DNA from: Pseudodesulfovibrio sp. S3
GTDB taxonomy: Bacteria > Desulfobacterota > Desulfovibrionia > Desulfovibrionales > Desulfovibrionaceae
Assembly (NCBI RefSeq): GCF_004025585.1
Contig: NZ_QTZO01000022.1
Span: 1 to 38,581 of the forward strand
DNA length: 38,581 nt
Direction of reading: 5' to 3'
In this document: positions 21,271 through 29,382 of the stretch, one piece after another
Numbering within the stretch: the first letter of the stretch is position 1
How the letters are laid out: each line of letters begins with the position of its first letter
Made by a program: the position numbers and the translations under genes
The notes under the pieces: model-generated
What the model was told of the DNA's origin: nothing
Databases searched by the model: none
The model's input: only the letters and a program-made list of their open reading frames with translations

Positions 21271-22605
21271 ATGATACGCCCCTGCCTCCCCGCTCTCTTG
21301 CTCCTGTTGCTCCTCCCCCTGGCCGGGTCAGGCTGCGCCACCAAGGAACAGGACACACCGCCCAAGCTGATCACTCTGGAGCAGAACGCCGGGGCGTATC
21401 ACGGCCTGCCGGACGATACCCGCCTGCTTTCCGTGGAGGCACAGGCTGCGGCCTATGCGCAATTCCTCAAGGAACACTTTGACCCTTGGGACAGGACCAA
21501 ACCGAAACACCCTGCCGAGGACGTCTTCTGGGGACTCTCCAGGTATGCGGATAAAAAATTGTTCGGCGAAAACACCCTGCTCCGCCAAGAGGGCTGGATG
21601 AAGCGCATGGCCATGGCGTCGCAGGTGGACACATACCCCAGCCTGCACCGCCGGGCCATTGCCGTGACCAATACGAGTATGCGCGTGCTGCCCACCAACC
21701 AACCCGCTTTTTTTGACTTCAGCCGGGCAGGCGAGGGCTTTCCCTTCGATTATATGCAAAACTCCCTGGTCCTGGCCGGAACGCCGCTTTTGGTCACCCA
21801 TACCAGTGCTGACAGGGCATGGGTCATGGTGGAATCCAGGTTCGCCTTCGGCTGGGTGCCGGTCACGGAGATCGCCTGGGTGAACGACACCTTTGCCGCC
21901 GCCTACAGGACAGGCTCCTATGCGGCCATAACCGGGGACGCTGTTCCGGTGGCCGACAAGAAAGGACAATACGCCTTTACCTCGTATATCGGCACCCTGC
22001 TCCCGGTGGCAAAGGGCGAACACCCGGCCGACGGCTTCACGCTGGTCATCCCGGCCAGGGACCATCAGGGGGAGGCCGTGATCCATCTCGCCTCGATCTC
22101 CGGCAGTGACGCCATGGCAGCACCCATCCCGGCCACACCGGGCAACTTCACCCGGCTGGCCAATGCCATGCTCGGACAACAGTACGGATGGGGCGGCCTC
22201 TATGAAAACCGCGATTGCTCGGCCCTGACCATGGACCTGCTGGCCGGATTCGGCATCTTCCTGCCGCGCAATTCCAGCCAGCAGAGCAAACTGGGCACCA
22301 TTGTTCCATTGGAAGGGCTGGATAAAGGCAAAAAGAAGGATAGCATCCTGGAACAGGGTACTCCCTTCCTGACCCTGGTGCGCAAGCCGGGGCACATCAT
22401 GCTCTACATCGGCAGCCAGGACGGCCAACCCGTGGTCCTGCATTCCGTCTGGGGCCTCAAGACGCGGGTGGGCGACGGCTACGGCAGAAAGATCATCGGG
22501 AAGACCGTGATCACCACCCTGGAACCGGGGCAGGAACTGACAGAGCTGGCCCGGCCCGAAGGCGTGATCCTGGAAACCGTCCGGAGCATCACCACCCTGC
22601 CCTGA
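21271..22605 (+). CDS. NlpC/P60 lipoprotein with SH3 domains (cell-wall peptidase)
   Basis: This 444-residue lipoprotein has signal LLLLLLLPLAGSGC with the lipid-acceptor Cys at 22. Next come an N-terminal helical region, two bacterial SH3-like domains (about 130-200 and 210-280), and a C-terminal NlpC/P60 peptidase. The catalytic triad is visible: Cys 316 in NRDCSALT, His 375 in KPGHIML and His 391 in LHSVWG. The layout matches the D. vulgaris gamma-D-glutamyl-L-diamino acid endopeptidase of known structure. It should cut peptidoglycan stem peptides from the periplasmic face of a membrane. It starts 12 bases after flavoredoxin with a modest GGATGATA leader. Confidence 0.92.
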   Translation: MIRPCLPALLLLLLLPLAGSGCATKEQDTPPKLITLEQNAGAYHGLPDDTRLLSVEAQAAAYAQFLKEHFDPWDRTKPKHPAEDVFWGLSRYADKKLFGENTLLRQEGWMKRMAMASQVDTYPSLHRRAIAVTNTSMRVLPTNQPAFFDFSRAGEGFPFDYMQNSLVLAGTPLLVTHTSADRAWVMVESRFAFGWVPVTEIAWVNDTFAAAYRTGSYAAITGDAVPVADKKGQYAFTSYIGTLLPVAKGEHPADGFTLVIPARDHQGEAVIHLASISGSDAMAAPIPATPGNFTRLANAMLGQQYGWGGLYENRDCSALTMDLLAGFGIFLPRNSSQQSKLGTIVPLEGLDKGKKKDSILEQGTPFLTLVRKPGHIMLYIGSQDGQPVVLHSVWGLKTRVGDGYGRKIIGKTVITTLEPGQELTELARPEGVILETVRSITTLP

Positions 22606-22724
22606 CCCCACTGCCGGGCGCGACCCTTTTTTGACGATGCCCGGACACGCCCGGAACCGGCCTGACCAGGCCGCTTTCAATGCCCCGATTTCCCTTGTCA
22701 TATGGGGTTCGGAACAGCCTGTGC

Positions 22725-23525
22725 ATGACCCTGTGCATGAAGACACTCCTTGCCAACGCAGTGCTCCTGAGCGCCATGGCCGCCCTTCAGGGCTGTCTGG
22801 TCATCAACGCCGCCCTGGGCTTCATGGGACTGGTCGGTCCGCCCGCCATGCAATTGGCCGGGACCGCCTATGCCGTGTCCGAATACACCTATGAATACGC
22901 GGCCAATGATCGCACACCGGACATGGTACTGCTGGCCAAATTCGATTGGCTCATTCCCCATGAGGAAGACCCGAACCTTTCGAACCATGCCGGGGCCTTC
23001 AGCGAAGTGGCGTTGGCACCGTCCGCACCGGACAGCCTCCAGGCGCAAATCGCGCCCGAGACAACGCCGCCCGGTACCCGGCCCCGGAAAGCAGCCGGAA
23101 CCATCCGCCCTGTTCCGGTCGCATCTCCCAGGCTTGAAAGCCGGACCGAAACGGCCAGGGCCGTACCGCATCCCCAAAAAGCCGTCTCAAGCAAACCACT
23201 CGAAACAGCACCGATCATCACGGCGTCACTCCCTGTCGGCACACCGGTCCACACCTATGTGGAACGGCCCTTCGACCCCCTGCTGATCCGGTTGAACCGA
23301 CTTGAAAACACCCTGCGTCAGGCCGAATCCATGCTCTCATCCACCCCGGATAACGGAATACGCCTTTCCGTATCGGATACGACCGAAGTCCCATCCGAAC
23401 AGGGTATCAGCGGGACCTGGTCCATACGCCACACCTTGATGAAGACCGTTCCGGCAACTGCGCATACCGGCATGCCGAAGACGGGTCATTCCCCCGGTGC
23501 CTCCCAGCGCTCCCTGAACACGTAA
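22725..23525 (+). CDS. putative lipoprotein, Pro/Thr/Ser-rich
   Basis: A lipobox LQGC closes the signal MKTLLANAVLLSAMAALQGC. The mature protein (about 245 residues) opens with a hydrophobic stretch (LVINAALGFMGLVGPPAMQLAG) and continues as a low-complexity Ala/Pro/Thr/Ser/Arg region, ending in a helical segment (RLNRLENTLRQAESML) and a polar tail. No family is recognised. The start is uncertain: ATGs at 22680, 22725 and 22737 are all in frame and no clear ribosome site precedes any; 22725 or 22737 gives the best signal peptide. Its 3' end overlaps by 40 bases the 3' end of the convergent small HTH gene. Confidence 0.68.
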   Translation: MTLCMKTLLANAVLLSAMAALQGCLVINAALGFMGLVGPPAMQLAGTAYAVSEYTYEYAANDRTPDMVLLAKFDWLIPHEEDPNLSNHAGAFSEVALAPSAPDSLQAQIAPETTPPGTRPRKAAGTIRPVPVASPRLESRTETARAVPHPQKAVSSKPLETAPIITASLPVGTPVHTYVERPFDPLLIRLNRLENTLRQAESMLSSTPDNGIRLSVSDTTEVPSEQGISGTWSIRHTLMKTVPATAHTGMPKTGHSPGASQRSLNT

Positions 23526-23716
23526 TTGCTGATATGCCGATCACGCTGTTCCCTGATCCAGCGTTGCAGATCTTCGGGAAGCGCACGCCATGACCCCTTG
23601 TCCTCACGCTTCCAGGCCGGAAGTCCCTTGTGATGCACCAACTCGGTGATGTTCCGCGGATTTTCACCCACAGCCTCGCATATTTCCCGCGCTCCCTTCA
23701 GGCATATTTCCGACAT
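23486..23716 (-). CDS. small winged-helix / excisionase-like DNA-binding protein
   Basis: This 76-residue protein has the pattern GAREICEAVGENPRNITELVHHKGLPAWKRED then GSWRALPEDLQRWIREQRD. It is a helix-turn-helix with a wing and a C-terminal helix, as in MerR/Xis-type and phage small-terminase N-terminal domains. GGAGG lies five bases before ATG 23716, and the start overlaps the end of the DUF5675-like gene by 19 bases. A role in phage regulation or DNA packaging is inferred from the fold. Confidence 0.78.
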   Translation of the reverse strand: MSEICLKGAREICEAVGENPRNITELVHHKGLPAWKREDKGSWRALPEDLQRWIREQRDRHISNYVFRERWEAPGE

Positions 23717-24126
23717 GAGTCCTCCAGGCACGGTTCCACTATCTCGAACTGAAAGGCCTGCTCGCCCCGGCACCGATCCATGAACTCCGCAAAGACCGAC
23801 CGGGACTGCACCACACCCCGCTCCTGCCCGAGCACCCCGAAATGCCTGCCCAACAGTATGCATCCCCGGGTGTCACGGGACACGTTGCCTTGATGGAAGA
23901 GGATGTGCGACCTCCCGGGCACGCCCGTAATCTCATAGGTCGGCCCAAAGGTCGGCGAGTTCACCCGTTTGCAGGCATACCGCCCGGCAGGTATGCAGGA
24001 GGTGTCCGGCACATTACCCTTGTCCGGCGGCTCCAAGGTAACGCAAAAAATCTGCCCCCCCAGACGCAATACACCGAATGTCCCTTCAGGACTTTTTTCC
24101 AAACGAACAATATCAACTTTTTCCAT
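23698..24126 (-). CDS. DUF5675-like phage-associated protein
   Basis: This 142-residue protein fits the DUF5675 pattern: VCRLGGQIFCVTLEPPDKGN region, CIPAGRYACKR and YEITGVPGRSHILFHQGN...DTRGCILLG. The His followed by a GCI block resembles the His/Cys arrangement of L,D-transpeptidases, so action on peptidoglycan is possible but unproven. GAGG lies seven bases before ATG 24126. A good minus-strand promoter (24172-24201) precedes it, and the small HTH gene follows with overlap. It is divergent from the repressor gene. Confidence 0.78.
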   Translation of the reverse strand: MEKVDIVRLEKSPEGTFGVLRLGGQIFCVTLEPPDKGNVPDTSCIPAGRYACKRVNSPTFGPTYEITGVPGRSHILFHQGNVSRDTRGCILLGRHFGVLGQERGVVQSRSVFAEFMDRCRGEQAFQFEIVEPCLEDSCRKYA

Positions 24127-24171
24127 AAGATACCTCTATGATTTTTCTTTTTACCCCACCTTTCATGCGCA

Positions 24172-24201
24172 TTTATAGTCAATTGTCTATTAGGTAGTCA
24201 A
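24172..24201 (-). promoter_or_regulatory. promoter of the DUF5675-HTH pair
   Basis: On the minus strand, TTGACT (24196-24201) and TATAAA (24172-24177) are separated by 18 bases. The motif TAGTCAA occurs twice on the plus strand, at 24176 and 24195, overlapping both elements and possibly serving as an operator. Confidence 0.65.
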
Positions 24202-24234
24202 CCATATTTGTCATTTCTCTTTAGACATTTGCCA

Positions 24235-24258
24235 ATATTCATGTATATGCATGAATAT
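24235..24258. promoter_or_regulatory. 24-base palindromic operator
   Basis: ATATTCATG (24235-24243) and CATGAATAT (24250-24258) are perfect 9-base inverted arms around TATATG. The dyad lies 26 bases before the repressor ATG, between divergent promoters, the typical site for autoregulation by a CI-type repressor. Confidence 0.7.
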
Positions 24259-24283
24259 CCATTACATTGAAAAAGGGAAAAAC

Positions 24284-25030
24284 ATGGGATTCACCGACGA
24301 TGTGCGCAAGGCGCTCCTGGACCGCATCGGCCCAGGCAAACGCTATTCCAACAACAAACGGATGGCGGACGATCTCGGAGTGGATCCGTCGCAGTTAAAC
24401 CGTTTTCTGAAACAGGAGCGGGGGCTCAACACCGAGTCCCTGGGGCACATCCTGGACCGCGTGGGTGTTTCCATCGTGTTCGGGGACGAACCTGCGGACG
24501 CGGCCCGCGAGGTCTGCTTCCGGCCGCCCGGAAAGACCCAGGCCGAAACCAACGCCCCGGACCCGCAACCTGAAGACTACCTGGCCGTGCCCCTGGCCCC
24601 TTCGCTCGTGGCCGCCGGAACCGGGCTTATCCCCGAAGACAAGGTCGAGGGATGGGTATTGGTCTGGCGGCATCAGGAATCCATCCGCTTCCGGTCCAAC
24701 CTGGTAGCCGTGGAGGTGGGGAGCAACCAACTGTCCATGACACCCACCCTGCACCCCGGAGACATTGTCCTGGTGGACCGCAATGACCGCGAACCCAGCC
24801 CTGCCGGAAAAATCATGCTCGTCTGCGAACCGGGACAAGACGGCGGCATCATGATAAAACGCGTCAATACCAAACGACTGGACAATGACTTGGAACTGAT
24901 TTTCTACTCTGACAACAGCCGGGAGTATCCGCCCACCACCTACCGCCTCAAACGGGATTTTGACGGCGACATCACCCGCGCCATCGGCGGCAGTGTCGTC
25001 TGGGCCTGGAGCAACATGACCCGGAAATAG
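24284..25030 (+). CDS. CI/LexA-type self-cleaving repressor (S24 peptidase)
   Basis: This 248-residue protein has an N-terminal helix-turn-helix (RYSNNKRMADDLGVDPSQLNRFLKQ, residues about 17-42), a linker, and a C-terminal S24 domain. The autoproteolysis elements are visible: an Ala-Gly pair at 111-112 (VAAGTG), nucleophile Ser 151 in LSMTPTLHPGD and general base Lys 192 in IMIKRV. These positions nearly equal those of lambda CI (111-112, 149, 192). It should bind the palindrome in its own leader and be inactivated through RecA during DNA damage. AAAGGG lies about six bases before ATG 24284. The HEAT-repeat gene starts 25 bases after the stop, and no terminator lies between. Confidence 0.9.
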   Translation: MGFTDDVRKALLDRIGPGKRYSNNKRMADDLGVDPSQLNRFLKQERGLNTESLGHILDRVGVSIVFGDEPADAAREVCFRPPGKTQAETNAPDPQPEDYLAVPLAPSLVAAGTGLIPEDKVEGWVLVWRHQESIRFRSNLVAVEVGSNQLSMTPTLHPGDIVLVDRNDREPSPAGKIMLVCEPGQDGGIMIKRVNTKRLDNDLELIFYSDNSREYPPTTYRLKRDFDGDITRAIGGSVVWAWSNMTRK

Positions 25031-25055
25031 CCATTTTTGAAACAAGGAGATAAAA

Positions 25056-26039
25056 ATGTTAGACTTTCGACATATTTTACCGGCACGCAAACTGCTCCCT
25101 CTGATCGCCTTTCTCGCTCTTGGCCTGTATGTCTTTCCTGCCGATGCAGGGCCTGCGGGGCCAAACCCCTCTTTCATTGCCGAAAAATTGGCCAGCCACA
25201 ATGCCGAAGAACGGTCCTGTGGACTGGCCGCCCTCCAATCAGCTGGCCAGGATGCCATGCCCGACCTGCTCCGCACCTTGTCCGCCGGGTCTGTGTCCGA
25301 GCGGCGCGGCAGCGTCATCGGCCTGGCCCTGCTGCCCGTTCCGGGACTGGCTGTGGACGGACTCCTGAGCGCCCTTGCGGACGAGGATGCAACGGTCCGC
25401 AGTCTGGCCGCCCACGCCCTGGGCAGGATAGGCGCCCCGGCTGCACCGGCAGTTGCCGAAAAGCTGGCCGACGCAGACAACCGAATACGGGTGGCGGCGG
25501 CCCTGAGCCTGAGCAAAATGGGCTCTGCTGCAGTCCCCGCCCTGGTCCGACTGCTCCAGCGGGAGGACCCCATGGTCCGGGCCAAGGCCGCATGGCTCCT
25601 CGGAGCCATGGGTCAGGACGCTCTGGCGGCGGTCCCGGCCTTGATCCGCGCTTTGGAGACCGAGGACATACGCCTGGTACATGTCATTGCCGAAGCCATC
25701 GACACCATCGGACCGGACCCCGTCCTGGTCTATATCGAGTTGACCCTTCTGGGCCGGGACCGCATCAACTGTCCGGTCACCCGGATCGGCGCTACGGCAG
25801 CCCCCACCCTGGTCAAGCTCCTTGCCAGGCCCGGCACCCCCCTGGGCAACGTGGCCCTGTACACTCTGGCCCGCATGGGTCCGGTGGCCGAACCCGCCCT
25901 GCGTGCCATACTGTCCACCGGAACCGAGGGACAACGCGCGGCCGCAGCGCTGCTCTTGACCGGCATCGATCCGAAATTGGTCCACACACTGCCCGAAGAC
26001 CTGCGTCGAACTCTGGCCGGAGCCATGAACACCAACTAA
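25056..26039 (+). CDS. exported HEAT-repeat protein
   Basis: This 327-residue protein has an N-terminal signal or anchor (LLPLIAFLALGLYVFPADAG). From about residue 40 onward there are eight or so HEAT-like helical pairs of about 30 residues, with typical phrases such as ATVRSLAAHALGRIGAPAAPAV, NRIRVAAALSLSKMGSAAVPAL and PMVRAKAAWLLGAMG. HEAT repeats bind proteins or nucleic acids, and no catalytic motif is seen. AAGGAG lies seven bases before ATG 25056. It sits between the repressor (25-base gap) and the DUF6941-like gene (13-base gap) and is probably co-transcribed with both. Confidence 0.87.
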   Translation: MLDFRHILPARKLLPLIAFLALGLYVFPADAGPAGPNPSFIAEKLASHNAEERSCGLAALQSAGQDAMPDLLRTLSAGSVSERRGSVIGLALLPVPGLAVDGLLSALADEDATVRSLAAHALGRIGAPAAPAVAEKLADADNRIRVAAALSLSKMGSAAVPALVRLLQREDPMVRAKAAWLLGAMGQDALAAVPALIRALETEDIRLVHVIAEAIDTIGPDPVLVYIELTLLGRDRINCPVTRIGATAAPTLVKLLARPGTPLGNVALYTLARMGPVAEPALRAILSTGTEGQRAAAALLLTGIDPKLVHTLPEDLRRTLAGAMNTN

Positions 26040-26052
26040 CCCCGGAGGCACC

Positions 26053-26454
26053 ATGCCGGAACTCATCTATGCACTCATCTGCTCGGACCTGATCATCGAC
26101 AAGGACTCGAGCTCCACCTCATTCATCCGCACCATAGAACACGCCGTGGTGCCGGGACTGCCCGCGGCCCTGCCGCCCGTGTACTTTGCCAGCCTCTGGG
26201 ATATGGAGTCGAACGGCGATGCCCCTTTCACAATCTCCCTGACACTCATCCCGCCCAAAGGGGACAGTGTTACCCTGGGCATACAGGAAGTTGCGCCCAG
26301 CGGCACCATGCTGCACAAGATGAACTTCCATCTGCCGGGACTGCATGTGGAGGACGAAGGCAAACACATTCTTTCCGTCACCCTGAAAAAGGGATCGCAG
26401 TGGGAAACCAAGGCCAGGCTCCCCCTCTATGTCTTCAAGAGTACCAGCCACTAG
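26053..26454 (+). CDS. DUF6941-like protein
   Basis: This 133-residue soluble beta-rich protein has an opening, MPELIYALICSDLIIDKDSSSTSFIRTIEHAVVP, that resembles the DUF6941 family pattern (a short strand, Cys-Asp, then a Phe-Ile-Arg segment and a predicted jelly-roll-like fold). TLIPPKGDSV and the C-terminal HILSVTLKKGSQWETKARLPLYVF continue the strands. No function is known. GGAGG lies five bases before the ATG. It ends the apparent repressor-HEAT-DUF6941 operon, and a large hairpin follows. Confidence 0.65.
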   Translation: MPELIYALICSDLIIDKDSSSTSFIRTIEHAVVPGLPAALPPVYFASLWDMESNGDAPFTISLTLIPPKGDSVTLGIQEVAPSGTMLHKMNFHLPGLHVEDEGKHILSVTLKKGSQWETKARLPLYVFKSTSH

Positions 26455-26483
26455 AACCACAAAACAGCAGCATCTCTTTCTAA

Positions 26484-26526
26484 TAAGCCGCATCATGCAT
26501 AATAATACTATGCACGATGCGGCTTA
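26484..26526 (+). terminator. long hairpin after the repressor operon
   Basis: TAAGCCGCATC (26484-26494) pairs with GATGCGGCTTA (26516-26526), and TGCATA/TATGCA extend the stem inside one mismatch. An AT-rich stretch follows, with TTTTC by 26540. It is the probable end of the operon. The rest of 26455-26806 is strikingly AT-rich and shows no gene I can support. Confidence 0.7.
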
Positions 26527-26806
26527 CTACTATAATTTTCACACTACATGGTGCACATTGTACATACACTTAATGCAACATACTCATCAGGAAAAAAACA
26601 AGGCTTGTTACAGTAAAACTTTTTATTTTATTTTACAAAATTATCAAAGTAAAATAGGCCATTAGATGCAAAATTCGTCAGTTTTTACTGGACATTTCAT
26701 CATCTCGGCCCATAGTATGCATCGTCTTTACGATAAATATAGAGTGAACGGTTTGCCACTTTGAACGCCATAGTGATCAGATCGGATTTGCAAGAAGGGG
26801 GGAATC

Positions 26807-27004
26807 ATGTTTCAGGTCGTGCTCATCAAAGCAGATGAAAAAAACAAGCTGCCCTCGATCAATGATCTCAAGGCCGCAGGATTCCACCTCTCCTCGGCAC
26901 TGCATCTGGACACGAAAGCCAAGGGAACGGAGACGGTCACAACCCCGAAAGCCAAAAAGAGAGCCATGGGCGGCTCGGCCTCATTCACAAAGGGGCCGGG
27001 CTGA
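26807..27004 (+). CDS. small hypothetical protein
   Basis: This 65-residue hydrophilic frame has a good ribosome site (AAGGGGGG before ATG 26807). N-terminal FQVVLIKADEKNKLPSINDLKAAGFHLSSALHL looks folded; the C-terminal half is basic and low-complexity (TPKAKKRAMGG). No family is recognised. It stands alone between an AT-rich gap and a terminator. Confidence 0.5.
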   Translation: MFQVVLIKADEKNKLPSINDLKAAGFHLSSALHLDTKAKGTETVTTPKAKKRAMGGSASFTKGPG

Positions 27005-27026
27005 GAGCATGCTGTGATCAAAACAA

Positions 27027-27055
27027 AAGACCCCGGACAGTCTGTCCGGGGTCTT
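27027..27055. terminator. terminator of the aldolase gene
   Basis: A 14-base perfect dyad, AAGACCCCGGACAG / CTGTCCGGGGTCTT, is flanked on the left by AAAACAAAA, which reads as a T-run on the minus strand. It ends the minus-strand aldolase and may also end the small plus-strand gene. Confidence 0.85.
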
Positions 27056-27084
27056 GCTATGCCGAAATATCGCAAAAAGGGAGG

Positions 27085-27888
27085 CTAAAGGATGTCCGAA
27101 TACCCCACCAGGGCGTCATCCACCTGGGCACCTTCATGGACGATCTTGTTGAGCACCTCCACCAGCCTCGTGGGGTCACGGTGCTGAAACACGTTACGCC
27201 CCACGGACAATCCGGCCCCGCCGGCATCAATGGAGGTGCGGACCATTTGCAAAAAGTCGCGCGTCGAGTCCATTTTGGCCCCACCGGCTATGACCACCGG
27301 AACACAGGCACATTCCACGACCCGAGCAAAGCTCTCTGCGTCGCCGGGGTAATTGACCTTGACCACATCCGCCCCCAGCTCGGCCCCCACACGGGCGCAA
27401 TGGGCCACGATGTCAGGATCATATTCGTCGGAAACCTTGGGACCACGGGCATACACCATGGCCAGCAGGGGCATGCCCCATTCAGAGGCCGAAGCAGCCA
27501 CCTGTCCCAGATCGGTTAACATCTGGCCCTCGGTCTCGTCGCCCAGGTTGACGTGGACGCTGACGGCGTCCGCACCCAACCGGATGGCCTCTTCCACGGT
27601 GGTCACCAACCGCTTCACGTTGGGGAAAGGCGACAGGTAGGTACCGGCGGACAGATGGACGATGCAGCCGAAGTCGCGCCCCTGCATACGATGGCCGAGC
27701 TTGACCTGTCCCTTGTGAACCAGGCCGGCGTTGGCTCCACCGGCCACAAGGTTGGTGACGGTATCACGCATCTTTTCCAACCCGGCGATGGGCCCCACTG
27801 TCACGCCATGATCCATGGGGACAATGATGGTCCGCTTGGTATTGCGGTTGAATATCCTCTCCAATCGAATGGCTTTTCCGATATGCAT
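27085..27888 (-). CDS. DhnA-type class I aldolase (2-amino-3,7-dideoxy-D-threo-hept-6-ulosonate synthase-like)
   Basis: This 267-residue TIM-barrel aldolase of the DhnA/FbaB family has N-terminal [11 protein letters not shown], the Schiff-base Lys 177 in VVKVNYPGD, and C-terminal AGGAKM and [10 protein letters not shown] phosphate-binding loops. It matches the ADH-synthase subgroup, which in archaea and Desulfovibrio begins the alternative route to 3-dehydroquinate; fructose-bisphosphate aldolase is an alternative. GAGG stands before ATG 27888. It stands alone, without the DHQ synthase II and aromatic genes expected next to a pathway enzyme, so it may be a paralogue. Confidence 0.85.
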   Translation of the reverse strand: MHIGKAIRLERIFNRNTKRTIIVPMDHGVTVGPIAGLEKMRDTVTNLVAGGANAGLVHKGQVKLGHRMQGRDFGCIVHLSAGTYLSPFPNVKRLVTTVEEAIRLGADAVSVHVNLGDETEGQMLTDLGQVAASASEWGMPLLAMVYARGPKVSDEYDPDIVAHCARVGAELGADVVKVNYPGDAESFARVVECACVPVVIAGGAKMDSTRDFLQMVRTSIDAGGAGLSVGRNVFQHRDPTRLVEVLNKIVHEGAQVDDALVGYSDIL

Positions 27889-28019
27889 ATCACACCTCGC
27901 TCATGACGGTTTTTTATACTTTCCTGCTTTTGGGTTCACATAATACACTCGCGACAAAGAAGAAAGCGGAATTCCGATCGGGAAAAAATGCTTTCTTCCC
28001 TGCTTTTTGCTTGGAGTTG

Positions 28020-28048
28020 TTGACGAAAGCCCCTCCCGCGCATATTCT
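28020..28048 (+). promoter_or_regulatory. sigma-70-type promoter of the EAL-HDOD gene
   Basis: TTGACG (28020-28025), a 17-base spacer and TATTCT (28043-28048). It lies about 80 bases upstream of the 28127 start and would also serve the amidohydrolase. Confidence 0.5.
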
Positions 28049-28126
28049 GATAAACAGACAGAAAAGCATTGAAACGACCGCAAAAAAAAGACCGCCCATC
28101 CGATTTGTCTGCAAAGGGGAATATAC

Positions 28127-29371
28127 ATGATTGAAGAAAGGACATACGAGTCCATTTTTATAGCCAAACAACCCATTTTCGACGCTCAAAACGAAACCTG
28201 GGGCTACATGATGCTCTTCAGGGACAGCCAGGAAGCCGAGGCGGCCGTGATCACGGACAACTCCGAAGCGACCATGAGCCTCGTTGCCAACCTCCCCCTG
28301 TGCAACACCATGGGCGGAAACCAGGCCCGATTCCTGATCCACTTTACCCCCAAGGCTGTGATCCGCGGTATCCCCCACGCCATTCCCTGGGACAACACGG
28401 TCATCATTCTCGAAGAGGCTCAGGATCCGGATGAAACCCTGATCATTGCCCTGGGAGACCTCCTGATCGACGGCTATGAGCTTGCCATCAACAACTTCGA
28501 GGGCAAACCGGGTTGCGAAAGGCTGGCGGAGCTGGCCGACACCCTGATTGTCGACATGGAAGGCAAGGACGAAGCGGACCTCGACGCCATCATGGCCAAG
28601 GCCAAAAAGTTCGGCCCCTCGCGCATGATCGCAAAACGGGTGGAAAATGCGGAAGAACATGCCAAGGCCAAGGCCGCCGGTTTCAACCTTTTCCACGGAT
28701 ACTTCTACAAACGGCCCCAGACCGAGTCCGGGCGCAAGATCAGTTCGTCCAAAGCAACCCGCCTCAAGCTTTTTGATATAATCGAAAAGGAAGAACCCGA
28801 TTTCGACGCACTGGCTCCGGCAATCGAGGCGGACGTGGCCATCAGCTACCGGCTGCTCAACTTTCTCAACTCCGCCAATTTCAGCTTTGCCACCAAAGTC
28901 ACCTCCATCAAGCAGGCCATAGTCCTGACAGGCTGGAAACCACTCCGCAACTGGCTCAGGCTTATCATTCTCACAGACCTGACGCCCTCGGAGAAGACCC
29001 TGGAACTCGCCTACACTTCAGCCCATCGGGCCAAACTCTTCGAGACTGCGGCCCTTGGGAGCGGTTACGAGGAAGACTCCGACACCCTGTTCATCGTCGG
29101 CCTTTTCTCCCTGCTGGATGCCATGCTCGGCACGGAAATGAAGGAAATCACCGACCATTTGCCCGTAGACGACGAAGTCTCGGCCACACTCTGCGGCAAA
29201 AAGACAAAGTACAGCCCCTGGCTCGATCTGTCCAAGGCCATTGAAGAATCCGACTGGGACAAGGTCGGCAGCCACGCCAAAACGCTCGGGTTGCTCCCCG
29301 GCACCGTGGCCGTCAGCTATCAACACGCTTTCACCTGGGCCGACGCCTTCTTTTCCAAGCCCATCAGGTAA
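28127..29371 (+). CDS. degenerate EAL-HDOD signalling protein
   Basis: This 414-residue protein has the YuxH/CdgJ layout: an N-terminal EAL-like domain (about 10-200) opening FIAKQPIFDAQNETWGYMMLFRD, then an HDOD domain (about 205-400) with SYRLLNFLNSANFSFATKVTSIKQAIVLTGWKPLRNWL. The classical YELLFR and EVL catalytic and metal-binding residues of c-di-GMP phosphodiesterases are absent, so the EAL part is probably a sensor or scaffold rather than an enzyme. Such proteins tune motility or surface behaviour. AAGGGG lies eight bases before ATG 28127. The amidohydrolase begins 11 bases after the stop. Confidence 0.88.
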   Translation: MIEERTYESIFIAKQPIFDAQNETWGYMMLFRDSQEAEAAVITDNSEATMSLVANLPLCNTMGGNQARFLIHFTPKAVIRGIPHAIPWDNTVIILEEAQDPDETLIIALGDLLIDGYELAINNFEGKPGCERLAELADTLIVDMEGKDEADLDAIMAKAKKFGPSRMIAKRVENAEEHAKAKAAGFNLFHGYFYKRPQTESGRKISSSKATRLKLFDIIEKEEPDFDALAPAIEADVAISYRLLNFLNSANFSFATKVTSIKQAIVLTGWKPLRNWLRLIILTDLTPSEKTLELAYTSAHRAKLFETAALGSGYEEDSDTLFIVGLFSLLDAMLGTEMKEITDHLPVDDEVSATLCGKKTKYSPWLDLSKAIEESDWDKVGSHAKTLGLLPGTVAVSYQHAFTWADAFFSKPIR

Positions 29372-29382
29372 GCACAGAGACC

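Noticed and set aside
26429-26665. 78-codon plus-strand frame in the AT-rich gap
   Set aside because: It has no ribosome site, spans a strong hairpin, and has His/Tyr/Asn-rich random composition.
26700-26760. FliA-like -10 (TACGATAA) upstream of the 26807 frame
   Set aside because: The bases at the -35 position do not match, so only the -10 fits.
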